A stretch of DNA of 64,000 nucleotides from Oceanospirillum sp047518265 (GTDB taxonomy: Bacteria; Pseudomonadota; Gammaproteobacteria; Pseudomonadales; Halomonadaceae). Positions 1-7,544 of the stretch are shown one piece after another. Made by a program: the position numbers and the translations under genes. Each line of letters opens with the position of its first letter. The first letter of the stretch is position 1. The notes below the pieces were generated by a model. The model did not search any database, was not told where the DNA came from, and saw only the letters and a program-made list of their open reading frames with translations. Location of the stretch: positions 163,777 to 227,776 of the forward strand of contig JAKZRG010000004.1 in assembly GCA_047518265.1 (NCBI GenBank), read 5' to 3'.

Positions 1-30
1 TGCGCGGCTATAGATTACGGCGAGTGTCAT
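1..30 (-). CDS. comM: ComM/YifB-family Mg-chelatase-like ATPase, N-terminal fragment
   Basis: Only the first ten codons are inside the window; they read MTLAVIYSRA on the minus strand, the typical opening of ComM/YifB proteins. A strong AGGAGG ribosome binding site (35-40) lies just upstream of the ATG. ComM is an AAA+ protein of the magnesium-chelatase-like group, a hexameric helicase that promotes branch migration during natural transformation in several gammaproteobacteria. The call rests on ten residues plus the neighbour ubiK, next to which comM is found in Pseudomonas-type genomes. The rest of the gene lies beyond the left edge. Confidence 0.6.
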   Translation of the reverse strand, partial: MTLAVIYSRA

Positions 31-153
31 AAAACCTCCTTGTGATAGATCGGCTTTCTCTCTAACCGACCTCATGGCTGGTCAGTCAGAGAGTAAGCCG
101 GGCGTCCTGCCCGGATGGTGCTGGGGTATGTTTGGCTACAACGTTAGTGTAGA

Positions 154-417
154 TCAGTTTTTTTCATTTAGCTTATTAAAGGCTTCTTCCAGGCTTTTTA
201 CTTGTTGTTCCAGTTCTTCCACCTTACTACGGGTACGCAGTAAAATCTCTGTCTGGATATCAAACTCTTCCCGGGTAATGAGATTGAGTTTGCTAAAAGC
301 ACTTTCTGCCACCATTTGTACCTGGCGTTTAAGCTCTGCTTCTCCGGGTAATCCTGAGCCACCGAGTTTTTCATTCATCTGACGGGTGAACTCGGAAATC
401 ATTTCGGGTTTTAACAT
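154..417 (-). CDS. ubiK: UbiK (YqiC/BMFP family) ubiquinone biosynthesis accessory factor
   Basis: This 87-residue protein is a BMFP-domain protein, the family of E. coli UbiK/YqiC. The N-terminal half (MLKPEMISEFTRQMNEKL) is the amphipathic helix that contacts lipid, and residues 52-85 form a heptad-rich coiled coil (RSKVEELEQQVKSLEEAF) that makes the trimer. UbiK is known to help the cytoplasmic UbiJ-centred complex that carries out late ubiquinone-ring hydroxylations. The length is normal and the ATG is preceded by AGGT. It is transcribed in the same direction as comM and away from glnK. Confidence 0.85.
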   Translation of the reverse strand: MLKPEMISEFTRQMNEKLGGSGLPGEAELKRQVQMVAESAFSKLNLITREEFDIQTEILLRTRSKVEELEQQVKSLEEAFNKLNEKN

Positions 418-636
418 CTGAAGACCTGTTTTATATGTTTTGCCGTGATCTAGGCACTGCGATATAGAATTGCGCTGTGGCTCATAGTATCACTTTTTAG
501 CCCAATTCAGAGGGGCTTTCTCTGGCTATCAGGTGGCTATAACAGACCTTTTTATTTCCTCTCTCTTTGTATCTTTGAATGCTTTCTAGAACAAAATCCC
601 TATAAAAAAAGCTGTTATTTTTTGGTGCGCTTTAAT

Positions 637-653
637 TGCACAGGATTGGTGCG
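637..653. promoter_or_regulatory. Probable NtrC-binding site (enhancer) upstream of glnK-amtB
   Basis: The sequence is TGCAC, six bases, then GGTGCG, matching the NtrC dyad TGCACC-N5-GGTGCA at all but two positions. It is centred about 150 bp upstream of the predicted sigma-54 start site, a normal enhancer distance. A further TGGTGC half-site lies at 622-628. This stretch (418-942, about 525 bp) has no gene and is explained by these control elements. Confidence 0.6.
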
Positions 654-769
654 TTTGTTAGGTGGGAGGGTTTTTGGCAGTGCACTGTTTCTGCATCTAA
701 TGGGTTCAAGTGGGATCTGAAATATCTCTTTTTTACTCTAACTTTATGATAAATAGCATTTTTTTCTTG

Positions 770-786
770 TTGGCACAGCCTATGCA
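770..786 (+). promoter_or_regulatory. Sigma-54 promoter for glnK-amtB
   Basis: The sequence TTGGCACAGCCTATGCA has GG at -25/-24 and GC at -13/-12 with the required 12-base phasing of RpoN promoters (consensus TGGCAC-N5-TTGC). The start site would be near 797, leaving a leader of about 145 nt before the glnK ATG. Sigma-54 control of glnK-amtB under nitrogen limitation is well established in proteobacteria, and the NtrC-like site upstream agrees with it. Confidence 0.75.
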
Positions 787-942
787 AAACCTTAAGCAAG
801 ATGGCTAAGAGGTGATGCACCTTTAAATAGCTACTGAATTTAAGGAAACAATTCATTTAAAGAAATCATTCAGGGCGGCAATTAAGAAGTCATTTAAGAC
901 TCAGGCAAGACCGTCATGATTTTTTGTATTAGGGGTAAACCA

Positions 943-1281
943 ATGAAACTGGTCACAGCAGTTATCAAACCGTTCAAATTGGATGATGTACGTGAAGCCT
1001 TATCGGACATCGGTATTCAAGGTATCACGGTTACTGAAGTTAAGGGTTTTGGTCGACAGAAAGGCCATACCGAATTGTATCGTGGTGCTGAGTATGTGGT
1101 GGACTTCCTGCCGAAAGTAAAACTGGAAGTGGCGGTATCCGGGGATCAGGTTGATCAGGTGATAGAAGCGGTTACCAGTGCAGCCAACACAGGCAAGATT
1201 GGTGACGGTAAGATCTTTATCAGCACCCTTGAAGAAGTTGTTCGTATTCGTACCGGCGAGCGCGGTACAGACGCTATTTAA
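943..1281 (+). CDS. glnK: P-II nitrogen regulatory protein GlnK, first copy
   Basis: This 112-residue P-II signalling protein has the exact family length when started at the ATG at 943, which follows an AGGGG ribosome binding site; an upstream in-frame start would add nine unrelated residues. The T-loop reads GRQKGHTELYRGAEYVVDF and includes Tyr51, the uridylylation site. The C-terminal IRTGERGTDAI matches the P-II signature. P-II trimers sense ATP/ADP and 2-oxoglutarate; GlnK plugs the AmtB channel when nitrogen is plentiful. It leads the amtB transcript (57 bp gap) from the sigma-54 promoter. Confidence 0.95.
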   Translation: MKLVTAVIKPFKLDDVREALSDIGIQGITVTEVKGFGRQKGHTELYRGAEYVVDFLPKVKLEVAVSGDQVDQVIEAVTSAANTGKIGDGKIFISTLEEVVRIRTGERGTDAI

Positions 1282-1338
1282 TCCGCTACTTGTGAAGACT
1301 GTTAGCCGATAATTTTTCCGCCTTTGGAGGGCTTTCCA

Positions 1339-2583
1339 ATGGAAGATTTAGTACAGGTCAAGTATGCCCTTGACACCTTTTACTTTCTAATTTGTGGTGC
1401 GCTGGTCATGTGGATGGCAGCGGGTTTTGCCATGCTAGAAGCCGGTCTGGTTCGAGCTAAAAACACCACTGAGATTCTAACTAAAAACGTCGCCTTGTAT
1501 GCCATCGCTTGTACCATGTACTTGTTGTGCGGTTATTACCTGATGTACAGCGGTGATTCTGGCGGCATTCTGCCTAATCTGGGTTTCCTGATTGGTGATG
1601 AAAATACCACGGATGCTGTGTTAGCCGGTGGTGACGACGCGCCTTATTATTCGGCCCGTTCTGACTTCTTCTTCCAAGTTGTATTTGTTGCGACCTCTAT
1701 GTCTATCGTATCTGGTGCGGTGGCTGAGCGTATGAAGTTGTGGTCTTTCCTAGCCTTTGCCGTTGTGATGACGGGTTTCATCTACCCAGTGTCGGGTTAC
1801 TGGACTTGGGGTGGTGGTTTCCTAAGTGAAGCTGGTTTCTCTGACTTTGCAGGTTCCGGTATTGTTCACATGGCAGGTGCAGCAGCAGCTCTGGCTGGTG
1901 TACTTCTACTGGGTGCACGTAAAGGTAAATACGGTGCTAACGGTGAAGTTCATGCGATCCCGGGTAGCAACATGCCGCTGGCGACGCTGGGTACCTTTAT
2001 TCTGTGGATGGGTTGGTTTGGTTTCAACGGTGGTTCTGAGCTGAAGCTGTCAGACGTTGGTGAAGCAAATGCTGTGGCACAAGTTTTTGTCAACACTAAT
2101 GCTGGTGCGGCTGGCGGTGCGATTGCTGCTCTGATTCTTGCTCGCTTATGGTTCCGTAAGGCTGATCTGACCATGGTACTGAATGGTGCTCTGGCAGGTC
2201 TGGTAGCGATTACGGCTGATCCACTATCTCCAAGTGCTTTTGCTTCCACTATGGTGGGTGCGGTAGGCGGTATCCTGGTCGTATTTGCCATTGTTGCTCT
2301 GGATAAGCTGCGTATCGATGATCCGGTAGGTGCTATCTCTGTACACGGTGTTGTGGGTATCTGGGGTCTGTTGGCTGTACCTCTAAGCAATGCGGATGCG
2401 ACTTTCGCTGCGCAGCTGCTAGGTATTGTTTCAATCTTCGGTTGGGTATTCCTAGCAAGCCTGGTGGTTTGGTCAATCCTGAAAGCTGTCATCGGTATCC
2501 GAGTATCTGAAGAAGAAGAGTATGAAGGTGTGGATATCGCAGAATGTGGTCTGGAAGCTTACCCTGAGTTCACTACTAAATAA
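1339..2583 (+). CDS. amtB: Ammonium transporter AmtB
   Basis: This 414-residue Amt/Mep/Rh channel starts at the ATG at 1339, preceded by GGAGGG; an in-frame TTG at 1324 is less likely because it overlaps that site. It has about eleven membrane segments, the Amt motif MWMAAGFAMLEAGLVRAKN near the N-terminus, and the two pore histidines in GIVHMAGAAA and AISVHGVVGIWG. It conducts ammonium into the cytoplasm and is closed by GlnK. No cleavable signal peptide is apparent ahead of the first helix. It is followed by an intrinsic terminator and then a second P-II gene. Confidence 0.95.
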   Translation: MEDLVQVKYALDTFYFLICGALVMWMAAGFAMLEAGLVRAKNTTEILTKNVALYAIACTMYLLCGYYLMYSGDSGGILPNLGFLIGDENTTDAVLAGGDDAPYYSARSDFFFQVVFVATSMSIVSGAVAERMKLWSFLAFAVVMTGFIYPVSGYWTWGGGFLSEAGFSDFAGSGIVHMAGAAAALAGVLLLGARKGKYGANGEVHAIPGSNMPLATLGTFILWMGWFGFNGGSELKLSDVGEANAVAQVFVNTNAGAAGGAIAALILARLWFRKADLTMVLNGALAGLVAITADPLSPSAFASTMVGAVGGILVVFAIVALDKLRIDDPVGAISVHGVVGIWGLLAVPLSNADATFAAQLLGIVSIFGWVFLASLVVWSILKAVIGIRVSEEEEYEGVDIAECGLEAYPEFTTK

Positions 2584-2673
2584 GAGTTCCAAGTTAGAGT
2601 GAATTGAGTAACAGAACAAAACAGATAAGAGATAAGTGATCAACAAAATGATCACAGAGACATCGTCTCATTG

Positions 2674-2699
2674 AAGGGCACCCTAGGGTGCCCTTTTTT
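2674..2699 (+). terminator. Intrinsic terminator after amtB
   Basis: AAGGGCACCC and GGTGCCCTT form a strong stem with a short TAG-type loop, followed by six Ts. It separates amtB from the second P-II gene, so that gene probably has its own promoter or depends on readthrough. Confidence 0.85.
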
Positions 2700-2795
2700 A
2701 TTGGCGATGATCACAGTATGCTATACGCAGATAAAACCAATGGATAAAATTTTACGCTGCCCCAGGTTGGGCACCGTGTTGATAGGAGCATAATA

Positions 2796-3134
2796 ATGAA
2801 ACTGGTTACTGCCATTATTAAACCTTTTAAACTGGATGACGTGCGTGAGTCTCTGTCTGAGATCGGTGTGCAGGGTATTACCGTGACAGAAGTAAAAGGT
2901 TTTGGCCGTCAGAAAGGTCACACTGAGCTGTATCGTGGTGCTGAATACGTGGTGGATTTCCTGCCTAAAGTGAAGCTGGAAATTGCTGTAGGTGATGATG
3001 TTGTTGATCAAGTGATTGAAGCCATCACTAAAGTCGCTAATACCGGTAAGATTGGCGATGGTAAGATCTTTGTTTCCCAGCTGGAGCAAGTGATCCGTAT
3101 CCGTACCGGTGAAAGCGGTTCTGACGCAGTTTAA
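2796..3134 (+). CDS. P-II nitrogen regulatory protein, second copy (GlnB/GlnK type)
   Basis: This 112-residue P-II paralogue is very similar to the copy upstream of amtB, with an identical T-loop (GRQKGHTELYRGAEYVVDF, Tyr51 present). Differences are conservative (A19S, D22E, I25V) or clustered near residues 64-70 and 87-97. It should likewise be uridylylated by GlnD and bind ATP and 2-oxoglutarate. The start follows a clear AGGAG site. No sigma-54 promoter is visible in the 212 bp upstream and a terminator separates it from amtB, which suggests constitutive, GlnB-like expression. It could equally be called glnK2; sequence alone does not decide. Confidence 0.9.
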   Translation: MKLVTAIIKPFKLDDVRESLSEIGVQGITVTEVKGFGRQKGHTELYRGAEYVVDFLPKVKLEIAVGDDVVDQVIEAITKVANTGKIGDGKIFVSQLEQVIRIRTGESGSDAV

Positions 3135-3150
3135 TATCAATCCTGGTAAT

Positions 3151-3183
3151 TTATCGGGAATGTTATTAACTTATCGGGAATGC
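3151..3183. repeat. Tandem half-copies of the TTATCGGGAATG repeat end
   Basis: TTATCGGGAATG occurs twice 20 bp apart (3151 and 3171). It matches the right inverted end of the dispersed element found at five other places in this window. An opposite-facing TATTCCGATAA lies at 3263. Together they look like decayed or rearranged remains of one element, now interrupted by the terminator at 3201-3248. Confidence 0.55.
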
Positions 3184-3200
3184 TATAAGCGTTCTTTTGA

Positions 3201-3248
3201 GACACAAAAAAGCCTCAACATATTAATATGCTGAGGCTTTTTTGTGTC
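3201..3248. terminator. Bidirectional terminator between glnK2 and the PCuAC gene
   Basis: A long near-perfect palindrome runs GACACAAAAAAGCCTCA to TGAGGCTTTTTTGTGTC around a CATATTAATATG centre. With A and T tracts on both sides it can end transcription from both the P-II gene (plus) and the copper chaperone gene (minus). Confidence 0.9.
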
Positions 3249-3314
3249 TGACTTGCTTGTTATATTCCGATAACTTTCTAAGAGAATACCCGGAATACAA
3301 ATCCTTATGTCGGC

Positions 3315-3767
3315 TTAGTGCTTGTGCTTAGTACCCATGCCCATTTGTGCCTTTTTCACCGGTAGATCAACAATGCTCATGGAACCATTGCTGAAGTAAA
3401 GCCTGACACGTACTTTATCGCCTTCATTCAGATCCTGTTTTAAGCCTATCAACATAATATGGTAACCGCCGGGCTGCAGCTTGATAGAACCATTACCTGG
3501 AACTGTAATCTCTGAAACCTGACGCATTTTCATTACACCGTTATCTACCATATGGGCATGTAGCTCAACGTTATCAGCTACTGAGCTTTGAGCCTTAACT
3601 AGGCTAACAGGAAGCGGTGAATTGCTTTTCAGCATCATAAATATTGCTGAATTTGACTGACCAGGAGGTACTGCACGAGCGTACGGGTGCATAACATCAA
3701 CCGCTTTACCTGCCATAGCTAAAGGGGCTGTGAGTAGAAGTAGTAGGCTGAGAAACCAGGTTTTCAT
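3315..3767 (-). CDS. Periplasmic copper chaperone PCu(A)C
   Basis: This 150-residue protein has a signal peptide (MKTWFLSLLLLLTAPLAMAG, cleavage near residue 21) followed by a PCuAC domain (DUF461). The copper ligands fit the family pattern: H in ELHAHM, M residues in NGVMKM, and HIM in GGYHIML. A His-rich tail (KHKH) may add a site. PCuAC proteins carry Cu(I) to cytochrome oxidase, working with Sco proteins. The ATG at 3767 follows AAGGA with good spacing; an in-frame TTG two codons upstream is less likely. It is transcribed with sco1 upstream, with a dispersed repeat between them. Confidence 0.88.
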   Translation of the reverse strand: MKTWFLSLLLLLTAPLAMAGKAVDVMHPYARAVPPGQSNSAIFMMLKSNSPLPVSLVKAQSSVADNVELHAHMVDNGVMKMRQVSEITVPGNGSIKLQPGGYHIMLIGLKQDLNEGDKVRVRLYFSNGSMSIVDLPVKKAQMGMGTKHKH

Positions 3768-3845
3768 AATCAAGTCCTTCTTGAATCCAAAGAGTATGTG
3801 CGATTGAGTTGGTTTTTATTTTGGTCTGTAGAGAAAGAAAAGAAG

Positions 3846-3935
3846 TACCATTCACGATAAGCTATCAGTGATGGCAACTCCCTAGATTGATCCCGATTCC
3901 CCCTATTTTTCTATGAGGAATTATCGGGATTGGTA
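3846..3935. repeat. Dispersed intergenic repeat R1, copy 1
   Basis: This 90-bp element has imperfect inverted ends, TACCATTCACGATAA on the left and TTATCGGGATTGGTA on the right. The right end abuts the stop codon of sco1. It shares CTCCCTAGATTGATC (3878-3892) with copy 2 at 5113-5127, in the same orientation. It contains no open reading frame. Confidence 0.75.
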
Positions 3936-4541
3936 TCATAAATTTAGCTGACGCTTTAGGGCCGTAATCAGATCGTCCGGTGATGCTGAATGGGAGACAG
4001 TTTCTAAGACCTGTCCCTTGCTATCGACCAGATAAAATATTGATGTATGGTCAACGGCGTAACTCATGGCGCTGCCTTCCATATCGACTTTTTGGTAAAA
4101 GGCACCGTAGCGACTGGCTAGAGCTTTAATTTTCTCGGGTGTGTCTGTCAGGCCAATAAAACTAGGATGGAAGAACTCGGTATAACCTTTTAGGTGTTCT
4201 AGGGTATCCCGTTCAGGATCAACACTGATCAGAATGCCTTGTAGGCGATCCGTACTGCCTTCTGGTAGCTGTTTAAAGGCGTGAGCCATAACAGACATGG
4301 AGGTTGGGCAGATATCTGGGCATTGGGTATAGCCAAAATAAATCACATTGAGCTTGTCCCCCTGTGCACTTAAGTCAAAAGGGCCATCAACGGAAGGCAA
4401 TACAAAGGTGCCACCAATCTGCATGGCATTATTGGCAGACTTCACCTGCCACTTTTGATACATCTCCATACCTGCAATTAATGCAACCACAGGGATTAAC
4501 ATGACAAAGGCTTTGAAAAAATGCTTTTTAAAACTGTCCAT
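3936..4541 (-). CDS. SCO1/SenC family copper-delivery thioredoxin-like protein
   Basis: This protein of about 201 residues has one N-terminal membrane anchor (VMLIPVVALIAGMEMY) and a thioredoxin-fold Sco domain. The copper ligands are visible: the CPDICP motif (CxxxC) and the distal histidine in AVDHTSIFY. Sco proteins deliver copper to, and reduce cysteines in, the CuA site of cytochrome c oxidase subunit II at the outer face of the inner membrane. I chose the ATG at 4541; a TTG at 4556 is in frame and cannot be ruled out because neither start has a strong ribosome binding site. It follows the 155-residue membrane protein by about 20 bp. Confidence 0.9.
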   Translation of the reverse strand: MDSFKKHFFKAFVMLIPVVALIAGMEMYQKWQVKSANNAMQIGGTFVLPSVDGPFDLSAQGDKLNVIYFGYTQCPDICPTSMSVMAHAFKQLPEGSTDRLQGILISVDPERDTLEHLKGYTEFFHPSFIGLTDTPEKIKALASRYGAFYQKVDMEGSAMSYAVDHTSIFYLVDSKGQVLETVSHSASPDDLITALKRQLNL

Positions 4542-4564
4542 TATAATTTTATCCAACCGCTGAA

Positions 4565-5032
4565 TTAGTGCTGAAGTACATCAAAATCAAACCAGATCTG
4601 TTGTGGGCCTATGGAAGTTTCCATATCGAGACGGCCACGCCAAGGCATTACTCGTTTGGTACAGACACTGATTGTACCTGTGACATTCATGCGGTTGAAT
4701 TGTTCATTGGCCGCCAGAGTGTACTGATGAATTCCCATGTACATCTCTTTACCGGTTAAGGCCAATTTAGACGAATGCAGTTTTATGCCGTCAGAGATAA
4801 CTTCGAACTTCACAGGTTGGAGTGCCAAAATGGGCCAAGGCGATACGGACATCTTAATGCGTTGACCTGGGCTGATCTCAACTTCGCATTGACCTTGATC
4901 GATCACGCAGCCTGGAATTTGATTTTCATCCACCTCCATAAGGCTACGCAAATGGTTACCTAAATAAAGTAACATCACCAGTAGAGCGATACCGGTTAGG
5001 GTCCAGAGCAATTTCATCTGATTGGCTGACAT
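4565..5032 (-). CDS. Membrane-anchored protein of unknown function in copper cluster
   Basis: This 155-residue protein has one N-terminal transmembrane helix (LLWTLTGIALLVMLLYLG, about residues 8-25) and a beta-rich periplasmic part with three cysteines (C42 and C49 in PGCVIDQGQCEVE, and one in ISVCTKRVMPWRG). I do not recognise a named family with confidence; size and topology recall FixH-like proteins found near oxidase-assembly genes. It lies directly upstream of sco1 in one operon and the pair is bracketed by two R1 repeats. A role in copper handling or oxidase assembly is inferred from position only. Confidence 0.75.
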   Translation of the reverse strand: MSANQMKLLWTLTGIALLVMLLYLGNHLRSLMEVDENQIPGCVIDQGQCEVEISPGQRIKMSVSPWPILALQPVKFEVISDGIKLHSSKLALTGKEMYMGIHQYTLAANEQFNRMNVTGTISVCTKRVMPWRGRLDMETSIGPQQIWFDFDVLQH

Positions 5033-5076
5033 AACACTCGCCTGATTTTATTTGGTTAAAGTCTACCCAAAAATAA

Positions 5077-5173
5077 AACCAATTCCGTGTGACCAATTGC
5101 CGCACGAATTGCCTCCCTAGATTGATCGGTCTTTTTCTTATTTTTCATCTATAAGAAATTATCGGGATTGGTA
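5077..5173. repeat. Dispersed intergenic repeat R1, copy 2
   Basis: This 97-bp element has a degraded left end AACCAATTCCG and a well-kept right end TTATCGGGATTGGTA. Its interior shares CTCCCTAGATTGATC with copy 1 and ATAAGAAATTATCGG with the copy at 50623. It sits upstream of the 155-residue copper-cluster gene. Confidence 0.75.
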
Positions 5174-5299
5174 TTATCAAACTGAACGTTGGAATTCCCC
5201 TATGAATATCACGTTCTTTTCTTTGTGCAGGCGTAGGTCAAAGTCGGAAGAGTCGGTACACTGCGTCGCTTCAATTGAGTGAATGATAGAGGATAAGCC

Positions 5300-6226
5300 G
5301 TGACATTAATTCTTGATGCACTTGTGCCTGTTTTTATGGTGATTATGGCCGGTGCTGTGCTTAGGCCTTTGAATTTTCCCGGTGGTGATTTTTGGCCATT
5401 AGCGGAGCGTTTCACCTACTTTTTCTTATTCCCTGTGATGCTTATTAGCAAGATGGCCAATGCCCGTATTGAGCAGGTGGCCATTGATCAGCTGGCTTTG
5501 GCTATTGTGATCTTGTTGGTGGTAATGACGGTATTGCTGGTGATCATAAAGCCTTTATTAACTCCCTCAGGGCCCTCGTTTACTTCCATTTACCAAGGGG
5601 CGATACGCTTTAATACCTATGTTGTGCTGGCAGCCGCAGAAGCCATGTACGGCGATGCGGGTTTAACCGTGGCGGCGGTTACCATCGCTATTATGGTGCC
5701 CTTGGTTAATGTTTTGTGTGTTTTGATTTTTAGTTTCTATGCCGGTCAAGCGGGTGGTGGACTTTGGGGTACAGTCAAAGCCATTGCTAAAAATCCACTC
5801 ATTGTCGCCTGTGTTTTTGGTATTTTGCTGAATATCACTGGTATCGGCCTACCGGGTTGGAGTGCTCAGGCTTTTGATATTGCCAGCCGTGCGGCCTTGC
5901 CTTTGGGTCTATTGGCGGTGGGTGTGGCTTTGGATCTGAAGAGCCTTGGGAAAGCATCCTGGCCTTTGATCTCTTCCAGTACCATCAAGTTGATGGTGAT
6001 GCCGATTGTTATGGCTTTGATTGGTCTTTGGCTGGAGCTTGATAGTTTAATGCTAGGGGTTCTGTTGCTGTTTTCCGCTATGCCGACGGCTACTTCTGCC
6101 TATATTCTGGCCCGTCAGTTGGGTGGTGATGCACCGTTAATGGCGACGATTACTACGGCACAGACTTTATTGGCAATGTTAAGTCTCCCTTTGGTTTTAC
6201 AGACGATACAGAGTGTATTGTTATAA
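5300..6226 (+). CDS. AEC (auxin efflux carrier) family transporter
   Basis: This 308-residue integral membrane protein has about ten helices in two five-helix halves. It carries the AEC-family features of an N-terminal LDALVPVFMVIMAGAVLR segment, a central NTYVVLAAAEAMYG helix, and a C-terminal SAMPTATSAYILARQLGGD segment. AEC proteins export or exchange small organic anions such as malate; the substrate here cannot be read from sequence. The start is a GTG with a GAGGAT ribosome binding site, chosen because the family N-terminus begins there. It is a single gene followed by a terminator hairpin. Confidence 0.88.
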   Translation: MTLILDALVPVFMVIMAGAVLRPLNFPGGDFWPLAERFTYFFLFPVMLISKMANARIEQVAIDQLALAIVILLVVMTVLLVIIKPLLTPSGPSFTSIYQGAIRFNTYVVLAAAEAMYGDAGLTVAAVTIAIMVPLVNVLCVLIFSFYAGQAGGGLWGTVKAIAKNPLIVACVFGILLNITGIGLPGWSAQAFDIASRAALPLGLLAVGVALDLKSLGKASWPLISSSTIKLMVMPIVMALIGLWLELDSLMLGVLLLFSAMPTATSAYILARQLGGDAPLMATITTAQTLLAMLSLPLVLQTIQSVLL

Positions 6227-6252
6227 GGCTGGAAGGCTGGAAGTGTGGAGTT

Positions 6253-6290
6253 AGGAGGTTACCTATTCAGGTAAACCTCCTGTAAATTTT
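6253..6290 (+). terminator. Probable terminator after the AEC transporter
   Basis: AGGAGGTT and AACCTCCT form the stem around a CCTATTCAGG centre, followed by TGTAAATTTT. The U-tract is interrupted, so termination may be partial. Confidence 0.6.
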
Positions 6291-6317
6291 GGCTCTGTAT
6301 CCTATTTTCAGGCGTAG

Positions 6318-6345
6318 GTTGGAAAAGCCGAAGGCGCCTTCCGAC
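6318..6345. repeat. Small palindromic (REP-like) sequence
   Basis: GTTGGAA and TTCCGAC form a stem with an inner GCC/GGC pairing, followed by CAACAGGACGCGCC. It lies between two convergent genes (AEC transporter and ldhA). The motif CAGGCGTAGGT just before it also occurs at about 5229. It resembles the REP-type palindromes common between genes in gammaproteobacteria. Confidence 0.4.
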
Positions 6346-6401
6346 AACAGGACGCGCCAGATAACACATTCTCTTAATTACACTGGCCTCTGTAGGCGAA
6401 T

Positions 6402-7403
6402 TTAAGTGATGGCCTGAGTCAGCTCATTTTCACAGATCTGGCCGCTCTCTAGTTGCTGTAGGTTGTTCAGTGTTACGCAGGCAATCTGTGTCAGAGCATC
6501 TTCCGTAAAGAAACCTTGATGGCCGGTAATCATGACATTAGGGAAGGTCAGTAAGCGCTCAAATAGGTCATCATCAATAATCTCTCCTGAGTGATCATGG
6601 AAAAATAACTGACTTTCTTGTTCATAAACATCTAAACCTAATGCACTGATTTTTCTGCTCTTTAGGCCCTCGATTAGTGCCGAAGTATCTACCAATCCAC
6701 CGCGACTGGTATTGATCAACATTACACCGGGTTTCATGGTTTCGATGGCTCGGGCATCAATCAGGTGTTGGCTGTCTTCACTAAGAGGGCAGTGCAAGCT
6801 GATAATATCAGCCTGTTGATACAAGCTATCCAATGAGCAGTATTGCCCGTTTAATGCCAAAAAGTCTTCATTAGGGTAGGGATCGTAGGCTATAAGTTTG
6901 CAGCCAAAACCGTGCAGAATTTTAGCGGTGGCAATACCGATTTGTCCTGTGCCCACTAAACCCACGGTACGGCCGTGCAGGTTAAAACCTAATAAACCAT
7001 TTAAGGCAAAGTTATGCTCTCGTACCCGGTTAAAGGCTCGGTGGGTTTTTCGGTTCAATGTTAGGATGAGTGCTAGGGTATGTTCAGCCACCGCTTCAGG
7101 AGAATATGCGGGAACCCGAACAACGGGCATCTCTAAAGCTTTTGCGGCTAATAGATCCACATTATTAAATCCGGCACAGCGTAAAGCGATATAGCGGACA
7201 CCCTGGTCTTTTAGTTTGTGCAGCACAGGTGCGCTTAAGTCATCATTAACAAACGCACAGACCGCATCAAAACCTTTGCAGATCTCTGCATGGGTTTCAT
7301 TCAATAAAAGATCGAAATAAACCAGCTCATGGCCTTGTGAGGCGTTTTCCTGATCTAGATAGACTTTGTCATAGGGTTGAGCACTAAATACCGCTATACG
7401 CAT
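6402..7403 (-). CDS. ldhA: Fermentative D-lactate dehydrogenase (2-hydroxyacid dehydrogenase)
   Basis: This 333-residue NAD-dependent D-2-hydroxyacid dehydrogenase is close in size to E. coli LdhA (329). It opens MRIAVFSAQPYDKVY, typical of LdhA. The Rossmann motif GLVGTGQIG lies near residue 147. The catalytic Arg (NTSRGGLVD), Glu (YEQESQLFF region) and His (TGHQGFFT) are all present, with the LdhA-type loop FFHDHSGEIIDDDLFERLL. It reduces pyruvate to D-lactate in the cytoplasm, reoxidising NADH under oxygen limitation. It is a single gene, convergent with the AEC transporter. Confidence 0.92.
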   Translation of the reverse strand: MRIAVFSAQPYDKVYLDQENASQGHELVYFDLLLNETHAEICKGFDAVCAFVNDDLSAPVLHKLKDQGVRYIALRCAGFNNVDLLAAKALEMPVVRVPAYSPEAVAEHTLALILTLNRKTHRAFNRVREHNFALNGLLGFNLHGRTVGLVGTGQIGIATAKILHGFGCKLIAYDPYPNEDFLALNGQYCSLDSLYQQADIISLHCPLSEDSQHLIDARAIETMKPGVMLINTSRGGLVDTSALIEGLKSRKISALGLDVYEQESQLFFHDHSGEIIDDDLFERLLTFPNVMITGHQGFFTEDALTQIACVTLNNLQQLESGQICENELTQAIT

Positions 7404-7544
7404 TGATATGGCCTTTTAATAAGGCTTACAGCATACCCAAACAAAATATTCCTTGGTTTGTCGCCAGATAATATGGCGCTGTTCGTAAAAACTTTGTTTG
7501 GGTGCTTCAGCCTTTGTGATGATTGATTCCGCTTAGCTTAGGCT

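Noticed and set aside
2760..2795. A GGGCACCGTGTTGAT sequence before the second P-II gene resembling a sigma-54 promoter.
   Set aside because: The GG and GC elements are not 12 bases apart (AT stands where GC is needed) and the site would leave no leader before the ribosome binding site.
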